Part shown: positions 11,416 to 21,929 of the stretch, piece after piece
How positions within the stretch are numbered: position 1 is the first letter of the stretch
How the letters are laid out: each line of letters begins with the position of its first letter
The notes under the pieces: generated by a model
Database searches by the model: none
What the model was told of the DNA's origin: nothing
Seen by the model: the letters and a program-made list of their open reading frames with translations, nothing else
Made by a program: the position numbers and the translations under genes
Assembly: GCF_041146395.1 (NCBI RefSeq)
Contig: NC_090990.1
Location: 45,022,001-45,086,000, forward strand
DNA length: 64,000 bases
Source of the DNA: Eulemur rufifrons
Taxonomy: Eukaryota > Chordata > Mammalia > Primates > Lemuridae
Direction of reading: 5' to 3'

Positions 11416-11578
11416 CATTTCCCTTAATAACATGTTCTTGGAGAGGAAGAATGGGGAGGTTCATAAAGTGTTGGTCCATGTGGATGAAGGCTTCTTTGAT
11501 CAAGGGCAGCCCAGTAATAACAACTGAAGACACGTTTCCAAACTCCAGGCCAATAAGGTTCCCATATTTCTTCACGAA
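11416..11578 (-). CDS. CYP2J2: CYP2J exon 2
   Basis: This is 163 bp, the standard CYP2 exon 2 length. The acceptor is a pyrimidine tract ending CAG just above 11578, and the donor is G|GTAAGT at 11415. It is open throughout, beginning FVKKYGNLIGLEFG and containing ITGLPLIKEAFIHMD, which covers the A-helix and beta-1 region up to SRS1. One family-conserved position is odd: the usual NRP after the 'HMDQ' segment reads NLP, so an arginine is replaced by leucine. The exon ends in phase 1 and joins exon 3 in frame to give N-G-L-I-I. Confidence 0.9.
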
Positions 11579-12129
11579 CTGAAAAACAGTTAAGTAGTCA
11601 CAGCTGAATATGCACACAGCTGAGTGTTCACAAATGGATGTTGTGTGTGTGTAGCTGGAGGGGCTCACATTGAGAGGAACGTGCATGCATGCGCAACTTG
11701 GTCTGATGGGAATGTTTTTGTTTCCTTTTCTCCTCTTCTCAACAAGGCTCAGAGTCAATTCACTTCAGGATGTACAAGGTTCCTTATAAACATCCATTCA
11801 TATATTCACCCAGCATGAATTGAGTGAGCATTCACGTGTCCCTAGAGCAAGGCATTAGGGTGTAACTGTAATAATATAAACAAGGTCTCAAACCTCAAAC
11901 ATCCTAGAATCTAGCGAAGAGAGAATTCAGCACATCTGAACCACGACTGAAGGGTGAGATATGTTTAGGGGAAGTCTGTGTGGCAAGCAGGAACTTCTTA
12001 GTAAATCATAATATCTGTTTAACCAAAGAGAACAACCCCTTCTTACACTGGCCATGGAATATAGAAACAAATGCTCGACAACAGAAGGTGCCTTGCAGGG
12101 TGGACCAGGCATGGAGAGAGCTCCCTAGC

Positions 12130-12345
12130 GCTGGAGTGACCTGAGAATCTCGGCTCTGCATTTCAGTTGCTGTGGGCTCTGGGGAAGTTGCTTCACTTTC
12201 TGGGCCTCAGCTCCCCATCTATAAAAGGGAGAAAGTTATTCCTGTCTCAGAGGGTTCTGTGAGGAAGAATGAAAGCAGCCGTGTGAAAGGCACTTTGTTT
12301 TCTGGTCCAGGCACACAGCCACTCAGCAAGTGTCCAAGGAATAAA
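12130..12345 (+). mobile_element. MIR SINE
   Basis: Contains 'cggctctgcatttcagttgc', 'gggaagttgcttcactttct', 'gcctcagctccccatctata' and 'cagagggttctgtgaggaag', the MIR order in plus orientation. It lies in intron 1. Confidence 0.65.
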
Positions 12346-12439
12346 CAAGCTTTGTGTGCAAAGGGCTGTGGATGTGCACTCATGGTGGCAGAAAGAACAA
12401 GAGCTCACGGACCTGTGGGGAGACGGCACTCGAGTCACA

Positions 12440-12560
12440 GAAAGCCACATTCCCTCATGTTTTATCTCATTAATCCCACAATCACCCTACAGTAGTAATG
12501 ATTTTCCTCATCTTTCAGAAAATGAAAAGTCAGAGCTGAAGTAACGCAGCCAAGGTGGCA
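12440..12560 (-). mobile_element. MIR SINE fragment
   Basis: 'tctcattaatcccacaatca', 'attttcctcatctttcagaa' and 'gtaacgcagccaaggtggca' follow the antisense MIR order. Short and diverged. Confidence 0.5.
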
Positions 12561-12654
12561 AAGCTTTTGATGGGGCAGGGAATTTGCCAGGTATCATGTA
12601 AGATTTGAAGACAAAGACGTGACCGTGAAATGGCTCCAGGAACTTAGAGTTTAG

Positions 12655-12720
12655 TGAGAGTGAGAGAGTGAACGTGAGAATGAGTGGAGAGTGAGAGAGT
12701 TGGGTGGGGGAGGCGGGAGG
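12655..12720. repeat. GA-rich low-complexity tract
   Basis: Imperfect GTGAGA/GAGA units on the plus strand, followed by a G-rich run. Confidence 0.75.
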
Positions 12721-14930
12721 GAGGCAGAATCGGAGCCTGTGGGTGTGTTTATGACTATGCCCACGTGTGCAGGGATGTGCAAACACCAGTCTGAGGACAG
12801 TGTACAGTCACTGATCAAAGTCCTTCCTAGCTAATCACGAAAGTGGCCTCTGTAGACCCCACCATGACCTTTTATTTGCCTGTGTTGAGTGTAGCTGTGG
12901 ACAAGGTATCAAACAAAAGGGCTCTGAGTCCTCCAGGTGTCTGTGACTCCCTCCCTGATCCTGGTCTCCTTGCGATGACACTCCAACATGCCACTCTTAC
13001 AGGCCTGGGCCTACATGGCCCCATCAGAGCAAATACAACGGATTCAGTGCCATCCCAGCACTCTCCTCCCACACTAAAGACCAGGCCTGAACTCAGCCCT
13101 GCCATCACTCTTTTGTCCCAGTGTTCTCCATCGGTCTTTGTTCATCTCCAGCACAGCACGTCCTGCCTCACGAGAGCCAAGGTTCAGTCTCAAGTCAGTC
13201 TGAGTCTAGAGCACATGTCATTGCGTGTAAGAAAAAGCAGTAATAGGTCCATACACATAAAGCAGATTTTGTATTTTAACTTGCTGAATTCCTGGGTGAA
13301 GTTCTTATGCCTTACAAGAAGAATTTCTTGATTAATTTAGAGTATTCAATAAAGTTGTTTTGGGAAGAGCTGAAAAATCTCAGGTTAAGTTAAATGACTC
13401 CTAGCTGGCAATGTCTGCAATCTAGTATCTCAACTGATACTTGCGAGAGAATCAGAACTACATTAATCCTTAGTGAAATAAAATTCTTCACAGTTCAATC
13501 TCTGCCAGCTCTCTGACCATGTATATTTCTATTTCAACAAAACTAGATCAAAAACTTTTACGTTTTTATCAACCATGTAAAGCTGGATAGGTGAAATGAC
13601 CTTCTGAATCCCTGGGACTGATTATGGTGATGTCTAATGATTCTTAAGTGCACTGTACCAGTCACTGTGGCAACTGCTTTACAAGGATTAAATGATCCAG
13701 AGGGCATCGGAAAGGACTTTGTAAGGCAGAGTATACATTTTGATTATATCATCAAACATGTTACTAAAAAGAAACAGAATAAAGGAACAAAAGAGATTAC
13801 AAATAAGATGGTTCAGAAGGTAAAAATAGGCTTAAAATCAGAAACAAAAACAGAAAAAGAAGGAGAAAATGATTGAAATAGGTGCTATAAAAGTGAAACA
13901 AAAGCAATAGGAGACAGGAAATGTAATACTGGGAATAAAATTCCAAATGTAGCACTTAGGGTTTAAAAAATACGATGGAGTAAAATAAATGTTAGAATAA
14001 AGCAAAACTAGAAGTGAAGGGTTAGTGACACAAGAGATTGGACCATCACTACCAAGAGACATTAAATTGAGTGAGATTCCACTTAATTTAAATGCTCAAA
14101 TTTAAGGACAAAAGGAACAAAGACACAAAGAGAGGAAAATGAAAAATGTAAAAGTGTATCCCAATTCATACTCTGAGAGGGTCTGTTTCCTTGAATTCTC
14201 ACCTGCACTGAGCTGTACATTTGTGTATGTTAGTGCATGTGTGTAATCCTAATAGGCACACATAATGCATGATGTTTCTGCATTTCTCTAAGGTTTAATA
14301 TCTGTCCCTCAACGTTATATTTCATATATGTTATATCTTCTAAATAACCTGTTGATATCTTTTAAACATTTTTATGTTGGAGTACTCAACTGTTTTCTCA
14401 TTGATATGTAGAACTTATGATAAAAAGTTGCAAATATAATTTTATTTTCATAACATGCAACTCTGGAGAGATAGATCCCCAGGTCCTATAGGGGTACTGC
14501 TGGATGTGTGTATGTGTCTGGATGAGTGTGTGGGTTGGTGGCAGGGTGGGCACAAAGAGAGGTAAGTTTCCCTCTCTCTTTGTCTCTTGCTAAACTGTAT
14601 TTTAATATGCTATCTCAATGTGTCTGTATTGCCTTTATGGTTAAAAAGCATTTCTATCCAGTAAAGCAAAAAAGAAAAAAAGAACCTTAAAGAAGTGAGG
14701 AATAAATCTTCATATTGGTGATTTTTAATCTATTTTGTGTTGTAGATTCAGTTGAAAATTTAGTGTATGGATCTGCTCTCCAGTAAAATCCTGTATACAT
14801 AGCCACAAGCAGTTTCAGGAGTTTAGCTGTCCCCTGTGGCCCATGAACACTCCTGTTAAGAATAATGTTCTCACGGGTAGTCCTGGGGGCTATGCTGGTT
14901 TCTGAGAGCAGTCTGTGGAAATCCAATTCA
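12720..14930. other. Intron 1 sequence without a confident feature
   Basis: The first 600 bp are GC-balanced and hold an open frame of 162 codons (12843-13331) that has no domain I recognise and no support as an exon. From 13.6 kb the sequence turns A-rich on the plus strand. It may be old L1 or L2 material, but I cannot anchor it. Confidence 0.4.
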
Positions 14931-14939
14931 TGCTCAATT

Positions 14940-15870
14940 CAACAGGTTTTTATGGGAGGCACCTTCTTGCATTGGCTTGATACATGTGGAGGTGATATAA
15001 AGATCAAGATATGGCATTTCCTAAAGTGTCAAAGTCTCTTGGGAAAGGATGGGGTGGGGAACCTGCAGCCTTAAAGCCACATGTGGCCTTCTAGGTTCTT
15101 AAGTTTGGTCTTTTGACTAAATCCAAATTTTATAGCATAAACCCACTTATTAAAAGATGTACATCAGAGAAAGATGAAGCTTTTCTCGCCTTCTTTGGTG
15201 CTTAAAAAAAATCTTGAAATAAGAAGGCCACAGCTTTCCAACCCCTGCCATTGGGGTGGCGGGAGGGCGGGCCGATGACACATATTATAATACTGATGGA
15301 AAGGGATGGGAAATTATTGCAAGAAGAGATGAATTTTCACCACAGATGTGGGAAAGACTTCTAAGAGGAGATGGGATTTGAGTCAGATCTTAAATAAACG
15401 TCAAGGAGCCAGCAAAAGGACATGCAATTAGGCAGCAAGAGATTTTGTGTTGTAGAAACAGCATATGCAGATGCAGAGGTGAAAATGTAGGTGTTTGGGA
15501 TCAACACAGCTCCTCTGTCTGACTGCAGAGCAAGGTTCATTCATTACAGAGCACTGACCATGTAGTGGACCAAGGCCAGGTGCTCAAAATCTAATGGGCC
15601 ATATGGGTAAATAATCAGCTCTTAGTATTGCCATTCTGTACAATATATTATTTGGTGGGGGAAAGTTAGGAAGCAGATAGGGGAACAGGGACCAGGGTAG
15701 GCTCCTGGAAGAAGAATCTTCCTAGTTGACAGGGAGATGGAAGACAAGGCTGCTAAGGTAATCTGAGCTAGACTGAGGAGAGTCTTAATGTTGGGTGAAT
15801 GATTTTGGATTTTTTTTTTTTTGGCTTGCAATTAGAAGTCTGAAGACCTTTGAGTAGGAGAGGTGATGTA
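14940..15870 (-). mobile_element. L2 LINE fragments (antisense)
   Basis: 'tcaattcaacaggtttttat' at 14935 resembles the antisense L2 3' end. From 15.29 kb the phrases 'agatgggatttgagtcagat' and 'gcaaaaggacatgcaattag' match the antisense L2 3' region. The piece is broken and interrupted around 15.05-15.29 kb. Confidence 0.5.
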
Positions 15871-16075
15871 AGTGAGTGCTTAAGAGTTTGGATTATGTAG
15901 TCATACAAGCCTGTTTGAATCTACATTCTGATTCTTATTTTCTGTTTGATTTGGGAGGAAACTATTTAACGTTTTTGTGTCTTAGTTTTCAAATCTATAA
16001 AACGAGATATTCCTAGTTCCTATCTTTAGTATTGTGGTGATAAGGAACCGTAATACTAAAATTGATAATAAAAGT
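15870..16075 (+). mobile_element. MIR SINE
   Basis: 'tgcttaagagtttggattat', 'aagcctgtttgaatctacat', 'aactatttaacgtttttgtg' and 'cttagttttcaaatctataa' are in MIR plus order. It lies in intron 1. Confidence 0.65.
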
Positions 16076-16499
16076 ATTATTATAATTGATATTTTAGGGA
16101 GTGTATTTTAGAAAGAGGATTCTTGTAATGCCATCAACAAAGGAAGGGAGGAGCAGAGACCAGACGATGGGCTACCGTGGCCCCTCCAGCGACTAGGAGA
16201 GATAAATGATGCCTGGCATGCATCCAAAAACTGGCTTTTCTTGAGTTTGTTTATACAAACTTTTAAAGAGAGGACAGAGTAGAAAATATACAAAATAAGC
16301 ATCAACTATGTGCTAAGCATTCTGACAGCAAGTTGACAGTAATTAACTTATTTCATTTGCATATTAATAATAAAAATCCTATAAAGAATTTCCAGTTTTC
16401 GGAAGAACGGGTACAGTGATTTTAGCATGTAGGTGGTGGCATAAAGTTTGGGCTATTTCCAGCACATTCTGTAGGCCTTATCCTTAAATGAAAGGTTGA

Positions 16500-16910
16500 A
16501 GATATTTCCCTTCTCTTCTTCTGTGTGATGATGGCGCTCCCTAAGTATTAGCTGGCCACCTTTCCCTGCCTGTCTAGGTGTGGCCAATGGGACACAAGAG
16601 TAGTTATGTGTGCATCTTCTGGGTCACTTCATTAAATGAAAGCAGCTTGATCACCACCTCCCCTCTCTCCTCCCCATGGGCCAGAACTCATACATGATGG
16701 TGTTGGTGGAGGACCAGAGCAACAAGATTGAAGGAATTGGAGGTGTTAGATGACACTGTGGTACAAAGCAGCCTCCCTATCCTGAACTTCCTGCCTAAAT
16801 CTGAACTCTGTTGTGAAAGGGAACTAAATTTCAATCTTGTTCACATCACTGTATTTTGGGGTCACTTCCTTATAAGTGATTTATCAATCTTAACTACCAT
16901 TCTCCCACCA
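16500..16910 (+). repeat. LTR-like interspersed repeat
   Basis: 'tctaggtgtggccaatggga', 'cttctgggtcacttcattaa', 'gagcaacaagattgaaggaa' and 'cactgtattttggggtcact' follow the order of a common mammalian interspersed repeat of LTR type. I cannot name the family with certainty. Confidence 0.4.
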
Positions 16911-17394
16911 TAGTCTGATAACTTTTTCTGCCATTTAAATATTAATAAGTGTTCCTATAACAAGCCATATGGCTATAGTAAGGAAAGTTTAGAAAATGGG
17001 GTGGGGTGGGAATTGGGGAGAAAAGCTCCCATCACGCCATACAAAGAGAACAGTTTCTTCACTGTCCTCTCACTGTGTTTTAGTTCAGACCATCCCCCCC
17101 ATATAAAATCTCCTATCCCTTTACTCCACTTAGCTACTTGTAGAACATCAAATATTTCTCTAAAGTTCCACTCTAGGTATTCCAACACTCTACAAAAGGT
17201 ATCCCCAGGGTTTCTCTCTCACAATGATCGCATCTTCTGATAACCCATTTGATTACAAGCCTGTATACTACACATTTCATCATACACTGTCTTGTACTGT
17301 TCCTGGCATATGGTGAACACTTAAAAAATGTCTGTGGAAGAAATAAGCCCATGAATAAATCAATTATCCTCAAAGCATATTATGAAAAGTCGCA

Positions 17395-17600
17395 GAGCAT
17401 AAGTAGAGAACAAGTGTATGAGTCAAATTGTCTTGGGTTCAAGTCCTTGTTTGTCATTGTGTAACTGAATACTCTTGGCAAATCACTTTGCTGTTTGTTC
17501 TCAGGCAGTTTACTCGATAGTAAAATGGAAATGCCACCAGATAATACCTAACTCATGTGCCTATCATGGAGACTAAATGAGAATTAACTTAAAAATTCTG
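17395..17600 (+). mobile_element. MIR SINE
   Basis: 'ttgtcttgggttcaagtcct', 'cttggcaaatcactttgctg', 'gatagtaaaatggaaatgcc' and 'ggagactaaatgagaattaa' match MIR order. Confidence 0.65.
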
Positions 17601-18069
17601 ATGTGAGATCTATTAGTTAGTTTCTACTTAATGTTTTCCAATCACAAGAATGTAAAATTAATTATAATGAAATTATACCTTTTACCTTTATGTATTTCAC
17701 AGCCAGAAATATAAAAATGCCAACCTATATGAAATAAAAATAAACAGTATGATAAAAATCAGTTCGCCTGTGATAAGAACTTAGTCTCAGTTTCATCACG
17801 AGTTAGTTTTGTGGCAGTAGGGGAAGCATCTAACTTCTCTACTCAAATCTATCTTGGTAGTACAGCAAGGGCACAGATCAAACTTGGTATTCCAGACAAG
17901 ATTGAATAAAAGCATCTTAATTTACTTCTACTAATCATGACACCAAGTCAAGGAGACAAGAAGACCTCCCAGAAAAGCCTACTCTCTTTAGCCCAAAGAC
18001 AGGAAAAAGACAGGCTGACAGGACAGAAATCCTTTGCCTTTTGACCTCTCTGTTATGGAGGCAAACACC

Positions 18070-19510
18070 ACTCCATAAATGACAGCAAATTTCTCATCAG
18101 AAACCATGGAGACCAGACAGAAGTAGCACAACATTTGATAATGTTGAATGAAAGAAATTGTCAACCTAGAATTCGATAGCTAAAGAAGGTACACTTCAGA
18201 AATAGAGGTGAAATAAAGACATTCTTAGTTGAATAAAAGCTAAGAGAATTTTTGCCAGCACACCTGATGTTTGTGCTGAATGGCTAAAGAAAGTTATTCA
18301 AAACAGAATGGAAATTTTAAACTTGGAAAATCAGGAATGAAGAAAGAGCAACAGAAAGGGTAAATAAATGGGAAAATGCAATCAACTATTGTTCTCTTGA
18401 GGTTTCAAAATTTGCATTTGTCATTTAAAAGCAAAATTATAATATTGTCTGATGTGATTCTCAATGTATGCAGAGATAATATTTAACAGAATTATACTAA
18501 TAAAATAGTAAGGGTAAAGTGACCTAAATGGTTATAAGGTATCAGTATTTCACTTGAAGGCTAAAATGTTGACACTAGTAGACTGCAATAATCTATATAA
18601 GCATATTATAATCCTCAGAGTAACCACTTGTAAAACAATACAAAGAGATATGTTCAAAAACCCTACAGATAAATGAGAATGGAATTATTTTTAAAATGTT
18701 GAAATAACCCACAGGAAGACAGCAAAGGGGAAACAGAACAATGAAAAGCAGAGAAAAAAATTTAAAATAAATAATAAGATGGTAGGCTGAAATCCTAATG
18801 TATCAATAATTACATCAAATATAAATGATTTACATTGACCAATTAAAAGACAGCAATTGGCAGAATGAAAAAAATGATCCAATGGTTTGCCAGAAACTCA
18901 TTTCAAATATAATGGTAATATAAGAAGGTTAAAAATAAGATGATGGAGAAACTTATACTACTCACATGCTAATTAAAAGAGAGTTTGGTGTGGTTATATT
19001 ATATTAGATAAAGTAAAGTTCAGGGGTAAAGAGGGACATTACATGATAAAAGGGTGAATTCACCAAGAAGATATGACAATCTTATGGGTATGAACAAAAC
19101 AACAGAGCTTCCAAATACATGAAGGAAAAACTACCAGAACTGAATGAAGAAATAGTCTCACAATTGTAGTTGGAGACTTTAACATACTTCTCTCAGTAAA
19201 TCATAGAATCAGTAGATAATAAGTCAGCAAGGATATAAGACAACTAAAGAATACCGTTACCCAATAAGATTTAATTGATATTTACAAAACACTCCACCCA
19301 AGAACAGCTGAATTTTTTTCAAACATGCATGATACGTTTATACACATAAACGTATCATGCATGATACACAAGACTGTATCTTGTGTCATGAAATCAACCT
19401 TAATAAATTTAAAAGAATTGTTTCCTTGATCATAATGGAATCAAATTGGAAATCATTAACAGAAGAATAACGGAAAAATCTCCAAATACTTGGAAATTAA
19501 ACAATTCATT
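18070..19510 (+). mobile_element. L1 LINE fragment (end of ORF1 into ORF2), intron 1
   Basis: Runs in L1 order: 'aaccatggagaccagacaga', 'cagcacacctgatgtttgtg', 'gatgtgattctcaatgtatg', 'gtagactgcaataatctata', 'caattaaaagacagcaattg', 'gttggagactttaacatact', 'aaatactt' and 'ggaaattaaacaattcattt'. It covers the ORF1 3' end, inter-ORF and endonuclease part of an old L1M element. All frames are closed by stops. It lies antisense to the P450. Around 19.32-19.39 kb the expected L1 text is replaced by hairpin sequence (separate entry). Confidence 0.75.
19324..19386. repeat. Two adjacent perfect inverted repeats inside an L1
   Basis: The first has 18-base arms at 19324-19341 and 19346-19363 with loop ACAC, a perfect match. 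The second has 8-base arms ACACAAGA (19366-19373) and TCTTGTGT (19379-19386) with a 5-base loop. Flanking ATG/CAT also pair beyond a two-base bulge. Ordinary L1 copies do not carry these arms here, so the palindromes arose after insertion. Confidence 0.9.
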
Positions 19511-19769
19511 TCTTAAGGAAGGGCACAGGTTTAGGAGATTAGCTTTAAAATTCTGTAACTAATCCTGTCACTTATTGTTACCAATTAGCCATTTCTCCCA
19601 GAGTAATAAGGTCTGTCCATCTGTATTTGAGTACAGTATATAGTCACATGTTTAAAGTACCCCAGGCATGTGTAGGGAAATGGGAACTAATAGCTGTGTG
19701 CACCAAATAGAAGCCATGTCAATCATTCACTCTTTTATATAATCTCTACAACCACCTGTCAGTGTTGTC

Positions 19770-20130
19770 TCTCAGCAAAAGACCTGTGCTGAGTGGCAGG
19801 GAAACCAGCTGAAGATTCTTGAGAAACTGTTTGATGTCTGAGAGAACTTTAAAGAATTCGGAGTGGGCAGAGTTAGGGAGCCTTGGTAGGAGATGATCAT
19901 AAAGAGGTGGACAGACTCCAGGTCAATAATGGTCCCAAGTGCCCCAGTAAGGAGTCTGAACACCCGGAGGCAGTGGAAGGCACTGAGAAAATTTAAGCAG
20001 AGGAATAACATTTTAAAATTACTACTTCAGTGAGAATGTGCTGCAAGGCAGGAGGCTGAAGACAGGGGATCAGACAGTGTTGGGGTGAGAGTTATCCAGT
20101 TGAGAAATGATGAGGATTTAGGTAGAATTA
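19770..20130 (-). mobile_element. L2 LINE fragment (antisense)
   Basis: 'ttaagcagaggaataacatt', 'aggcaggaggctgaagacag' and 'ttatccagttgagaaatgat' match the antisense L2 3' region ('agcaggggagtgacatg', 'agtccaggcgagagatgatg'). It ends about 400 bp from exon 1. Confidence 0.5.
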
Positions 20131-20514
20131 TCACCATCTTACGTATGGGAAATGAAGCTTCCTAGAATTCCCGGCATTTTTAAGGATAATATAAAAAAGG
20201 TCAAGGCAATCATATTATAAATAAGATGTTCCAAAACTGTGTCACAAGATAACACGCAATTAAATGAGTGAAGGAACTTCACATGGTTAGTACTCTTAAT
20301 AATATGCCACCCCTAGAAAGGGCAGGTCAAATCATACCAGTTGACAGGAGAGGAAACAGGAAAATGTAGCTCAAAGCAGGTTTTTACCTGGTTACAAGCA
20401 TTAGCCACAGAGCTTCCAATCATCCCCCAACCCCACCTCAGTCCCTGAATGTCCCTTGTCCTGCAGATCAGAGTTAGGGACAGGACAGGGCTAGGGGACC
20501 TTCCCTGCTCCTAC

Positions 20515-20702
20515 TGGCTGAAGTGTCAGGTGTGACGCTCAAAGCCCAGGTGGAAGAAGTTGCCAAGGAAGGGCAGGCGCCAAGGCCCCGGGGGGTAGTT
20601 CTTTCGCCGTTGTCTTTTGAGGAAGTCAGCAAAGAGCAGAAAGGCGACAGCACCCAGTAGGAGAGTCTGGGGATGGAGCATGGCCCAGAGGGCGGCCACC
20701 AT
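20515..20702 (-). pseudogene. CYP2J2: CYP2J exon 1 (membrane anchor and hinge), frameshifted
   Basis: The reading frame from the ATG at 20702 gives [17 protein letters not shown], a hydrophobic anchor, then a basic stretch (LKRQRRK) and the hinge [15 protein letters not shown]. In human CYP2J2 (from memory) the protein starts seven residues earlier, with ATGs at codons 1 and 5. Here those positions read CTG and TTG. Near 20536-20537 one base is missing from the expected Gln codon after Phe-Glu. The frame then hits TGA at 20526-20528, while the next frame still reads SHLTLQ, the expected exon end. The length is 188 bp against 189 expected from this ATG. The donor is CCA|GTAGGA at 20514, weaker than consensus because the last exon base is not G. 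An in-frame ATG at 20801 would add 33 non-homologous residues; I do not favour it. Confidence 0.85.
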
Positions 20703-20975
20703 GGAGCCCAACGCTGTGAGCAGGCCCAGGACGTCCGCTTGCTGTTCTGGGGCCTGAGAAGGCTGTCGTCCCTGCCTGTCCCCGCCCCTGAACCTCAGCA
20801 CCGCCCATGCTACCCCTTACCCTCTTTGCTCCTGCTTTGAGGAGAACCTCCCTGGCCGCGCCCCACTCCCAGCAGCGCCCCTCCTCCAAACCGGCACCCT
20901 GTCAGTGCCGGACCCCAGCCACCCCGCCCTAAGCCCGGCCCCCTCTCAGTGCCCGCCCCCAATCCCGCCCCAAGC
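20703..20975 (-). promoter_or_regulatory. GC-rich, TATA-less promoter-like region of CYP2J
   Basis: Directly upstream of exon 1 the sequence becomes strongly C-rich on the plus strand. It has several CCGCCC cores, which read as GGGCGG (Sp1-type GC boxes) on the coding strand, near 20780-20787, 20801-20806, 20923-20929, 20953-20959 and 20964-20970. I see no TATA box close to exon 1. The position and composition fit a housekeeping-type promoter. The transcription start cannot be fixed from sequence. Confidence 0.5.
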
Positions 20976-20984
20976 CCGCTCCTT

Positions 20985-21235
20985 TTTTCCGGGCCCAGTC
21001 CTCTGCTGCACCCAGGGAAGATGCCAGGGGCTAGATTCCAGGGAGAAAACACAGGGACGTTGGAAAAGGCCAGGCTGGAAGTGGTTTCTTTTGTGTGTAG
21101 AAAGCTCATCTTCCTGTAACACCACTGGGGCTCTTGGGTTTATGGTTTCAATGCATTTCAGAGAGCGCCACGGATATTGTAGTTCATGTTTTTCTAGCAC
21201 CTTCTCTCCCAGTGATTGGAACTGTGCCTGGTAAA
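20985..21235. other. Sequence upstream of the CYP2J promoter, nothing recognised
   Basis: GC content falls after about 21.0 kb. Short overlapping frames on both strands show no domain. Confidence 0.4.
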
Positions 21236-21239
21236 CAGT

Positions 21240-21420
21240 AATGACCAACAGCAGCACCTAACATTTCTTGGGCTCTTACTATATGCCAGGCAGCACACTC
21301 ATCTCTACAGAAATTATTTCATTCTGAAAAAATTCTGCAGGAGATGCTGTTGTTAGTCTCATCTTGCAGTTGAGGAAACAGGTTAAGTACTATGTACTTG
21401 GTGAATAAATGAATCCCCTG
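21240..21420 (-). mobile_element. MIR or L2-end fragment
   Basis: 'acatttcttgggctcttact', 'atatgccaggcagcacactc', 'ttagtctcatcttgcagttg' and 'aggaaacaggtt' match the antisense MIR 3' half. Diverged. Confidence 0.55.
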
Positions 21421-21929
21421 ATCTGAAACACAGCTAAAGGAGGTCCTGCATTTGAAAGTATATTGGAGATTAAAAAGCATTCCATTAAAACTCCTAGCTC
21501 TGAGCATAGTCCACAATAAGTGCTTAATTATCATTTATTGAAAGGATGTCTTAGTCCTGGACCTATTTGGTTTGCTCTGTGAGGCTCCTCTCTGAAGCCA
21601 CAAGACTGTAAGGCCTCCAGGTCCCAACCTGCCATTCCAGCCTGCAAGTGCCCACTTGTGCTCACCATTTGTGAGACTCAAAACATGAAGCACAGTTCTG
21701 GAATAGCATAGAATAGCACACACGCATGTACTCAATGCAGAGATACACATTCTGTTTAAAATCTTTTATTAAAAAGATATAAAATAAAAGACAAGTCTCA
21801 TTCGATCTTTCCAAAGTCCAGAGAACAATACTCGCCAGAGATTAACTTGCATATTCCAGTCCACATTTTCCTGTTTTACTTCAGCTGTTATGCATCCATG
21901 ATATGTTTCTAATATTTTTATATGTTATT

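Larger units (their letters stand above)
1878..20702 (-). pseudogene. CYP2J2: CYP2J-family cytochrome P450 (CYP2J2-like), exons 1-6 of 9, disrupted
   Basis: Six exons on the minus strand match the mammalian CYP2J family in order, size and splice phase. Functional CYP2J enzymes are ER-anchored monooxygenases that epoxidise arachidonic acid and oxidise several drugs. Visible parts are the N-terminal membrane anchor, the proline hinge NYPPGPW, the C-helix WKEQRR, and the start of the I-helix, whose family motif is AGTETT. Exons 7-9 (K-helix ExxR and heme Cys loop) are not in the window and should lie beyond its left edge. Exons 2-5 are intact. Exon 1 has lost the two usual ATG codons and has a 1-bp deletion. 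Exon 6 has a 2-bp insertion and a TAA. These lesions make the copy non-coding unless they are assembly errors. Human has one CYP2J gene. I cannot tell whether this is the single orthologue or one of several copies. Family identification is secure; pseudogene status is inferred from the visible lesions. Confidence 0.85.

Noticed and set aside
12843..13331. 162-codon plus frame in CYP2J intron 1
   Set aside because: No domain, not flanked by convincing splice sites, antisense to the gene.
20703..20801. Upstream in-frame ATG at 20801 as the real P450 start
   Set aside because: It would add 33 residues with no P450 homology ahead of the membrane anchor; promoter-like GC-rich DNA is a better reading.
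20810..21257. Overlapping 99-109 codon frames upstream of exon 1
   Set aside because: Gly/Arg/Pro-rich translations of a GC-rich promoter; compete on both strands.
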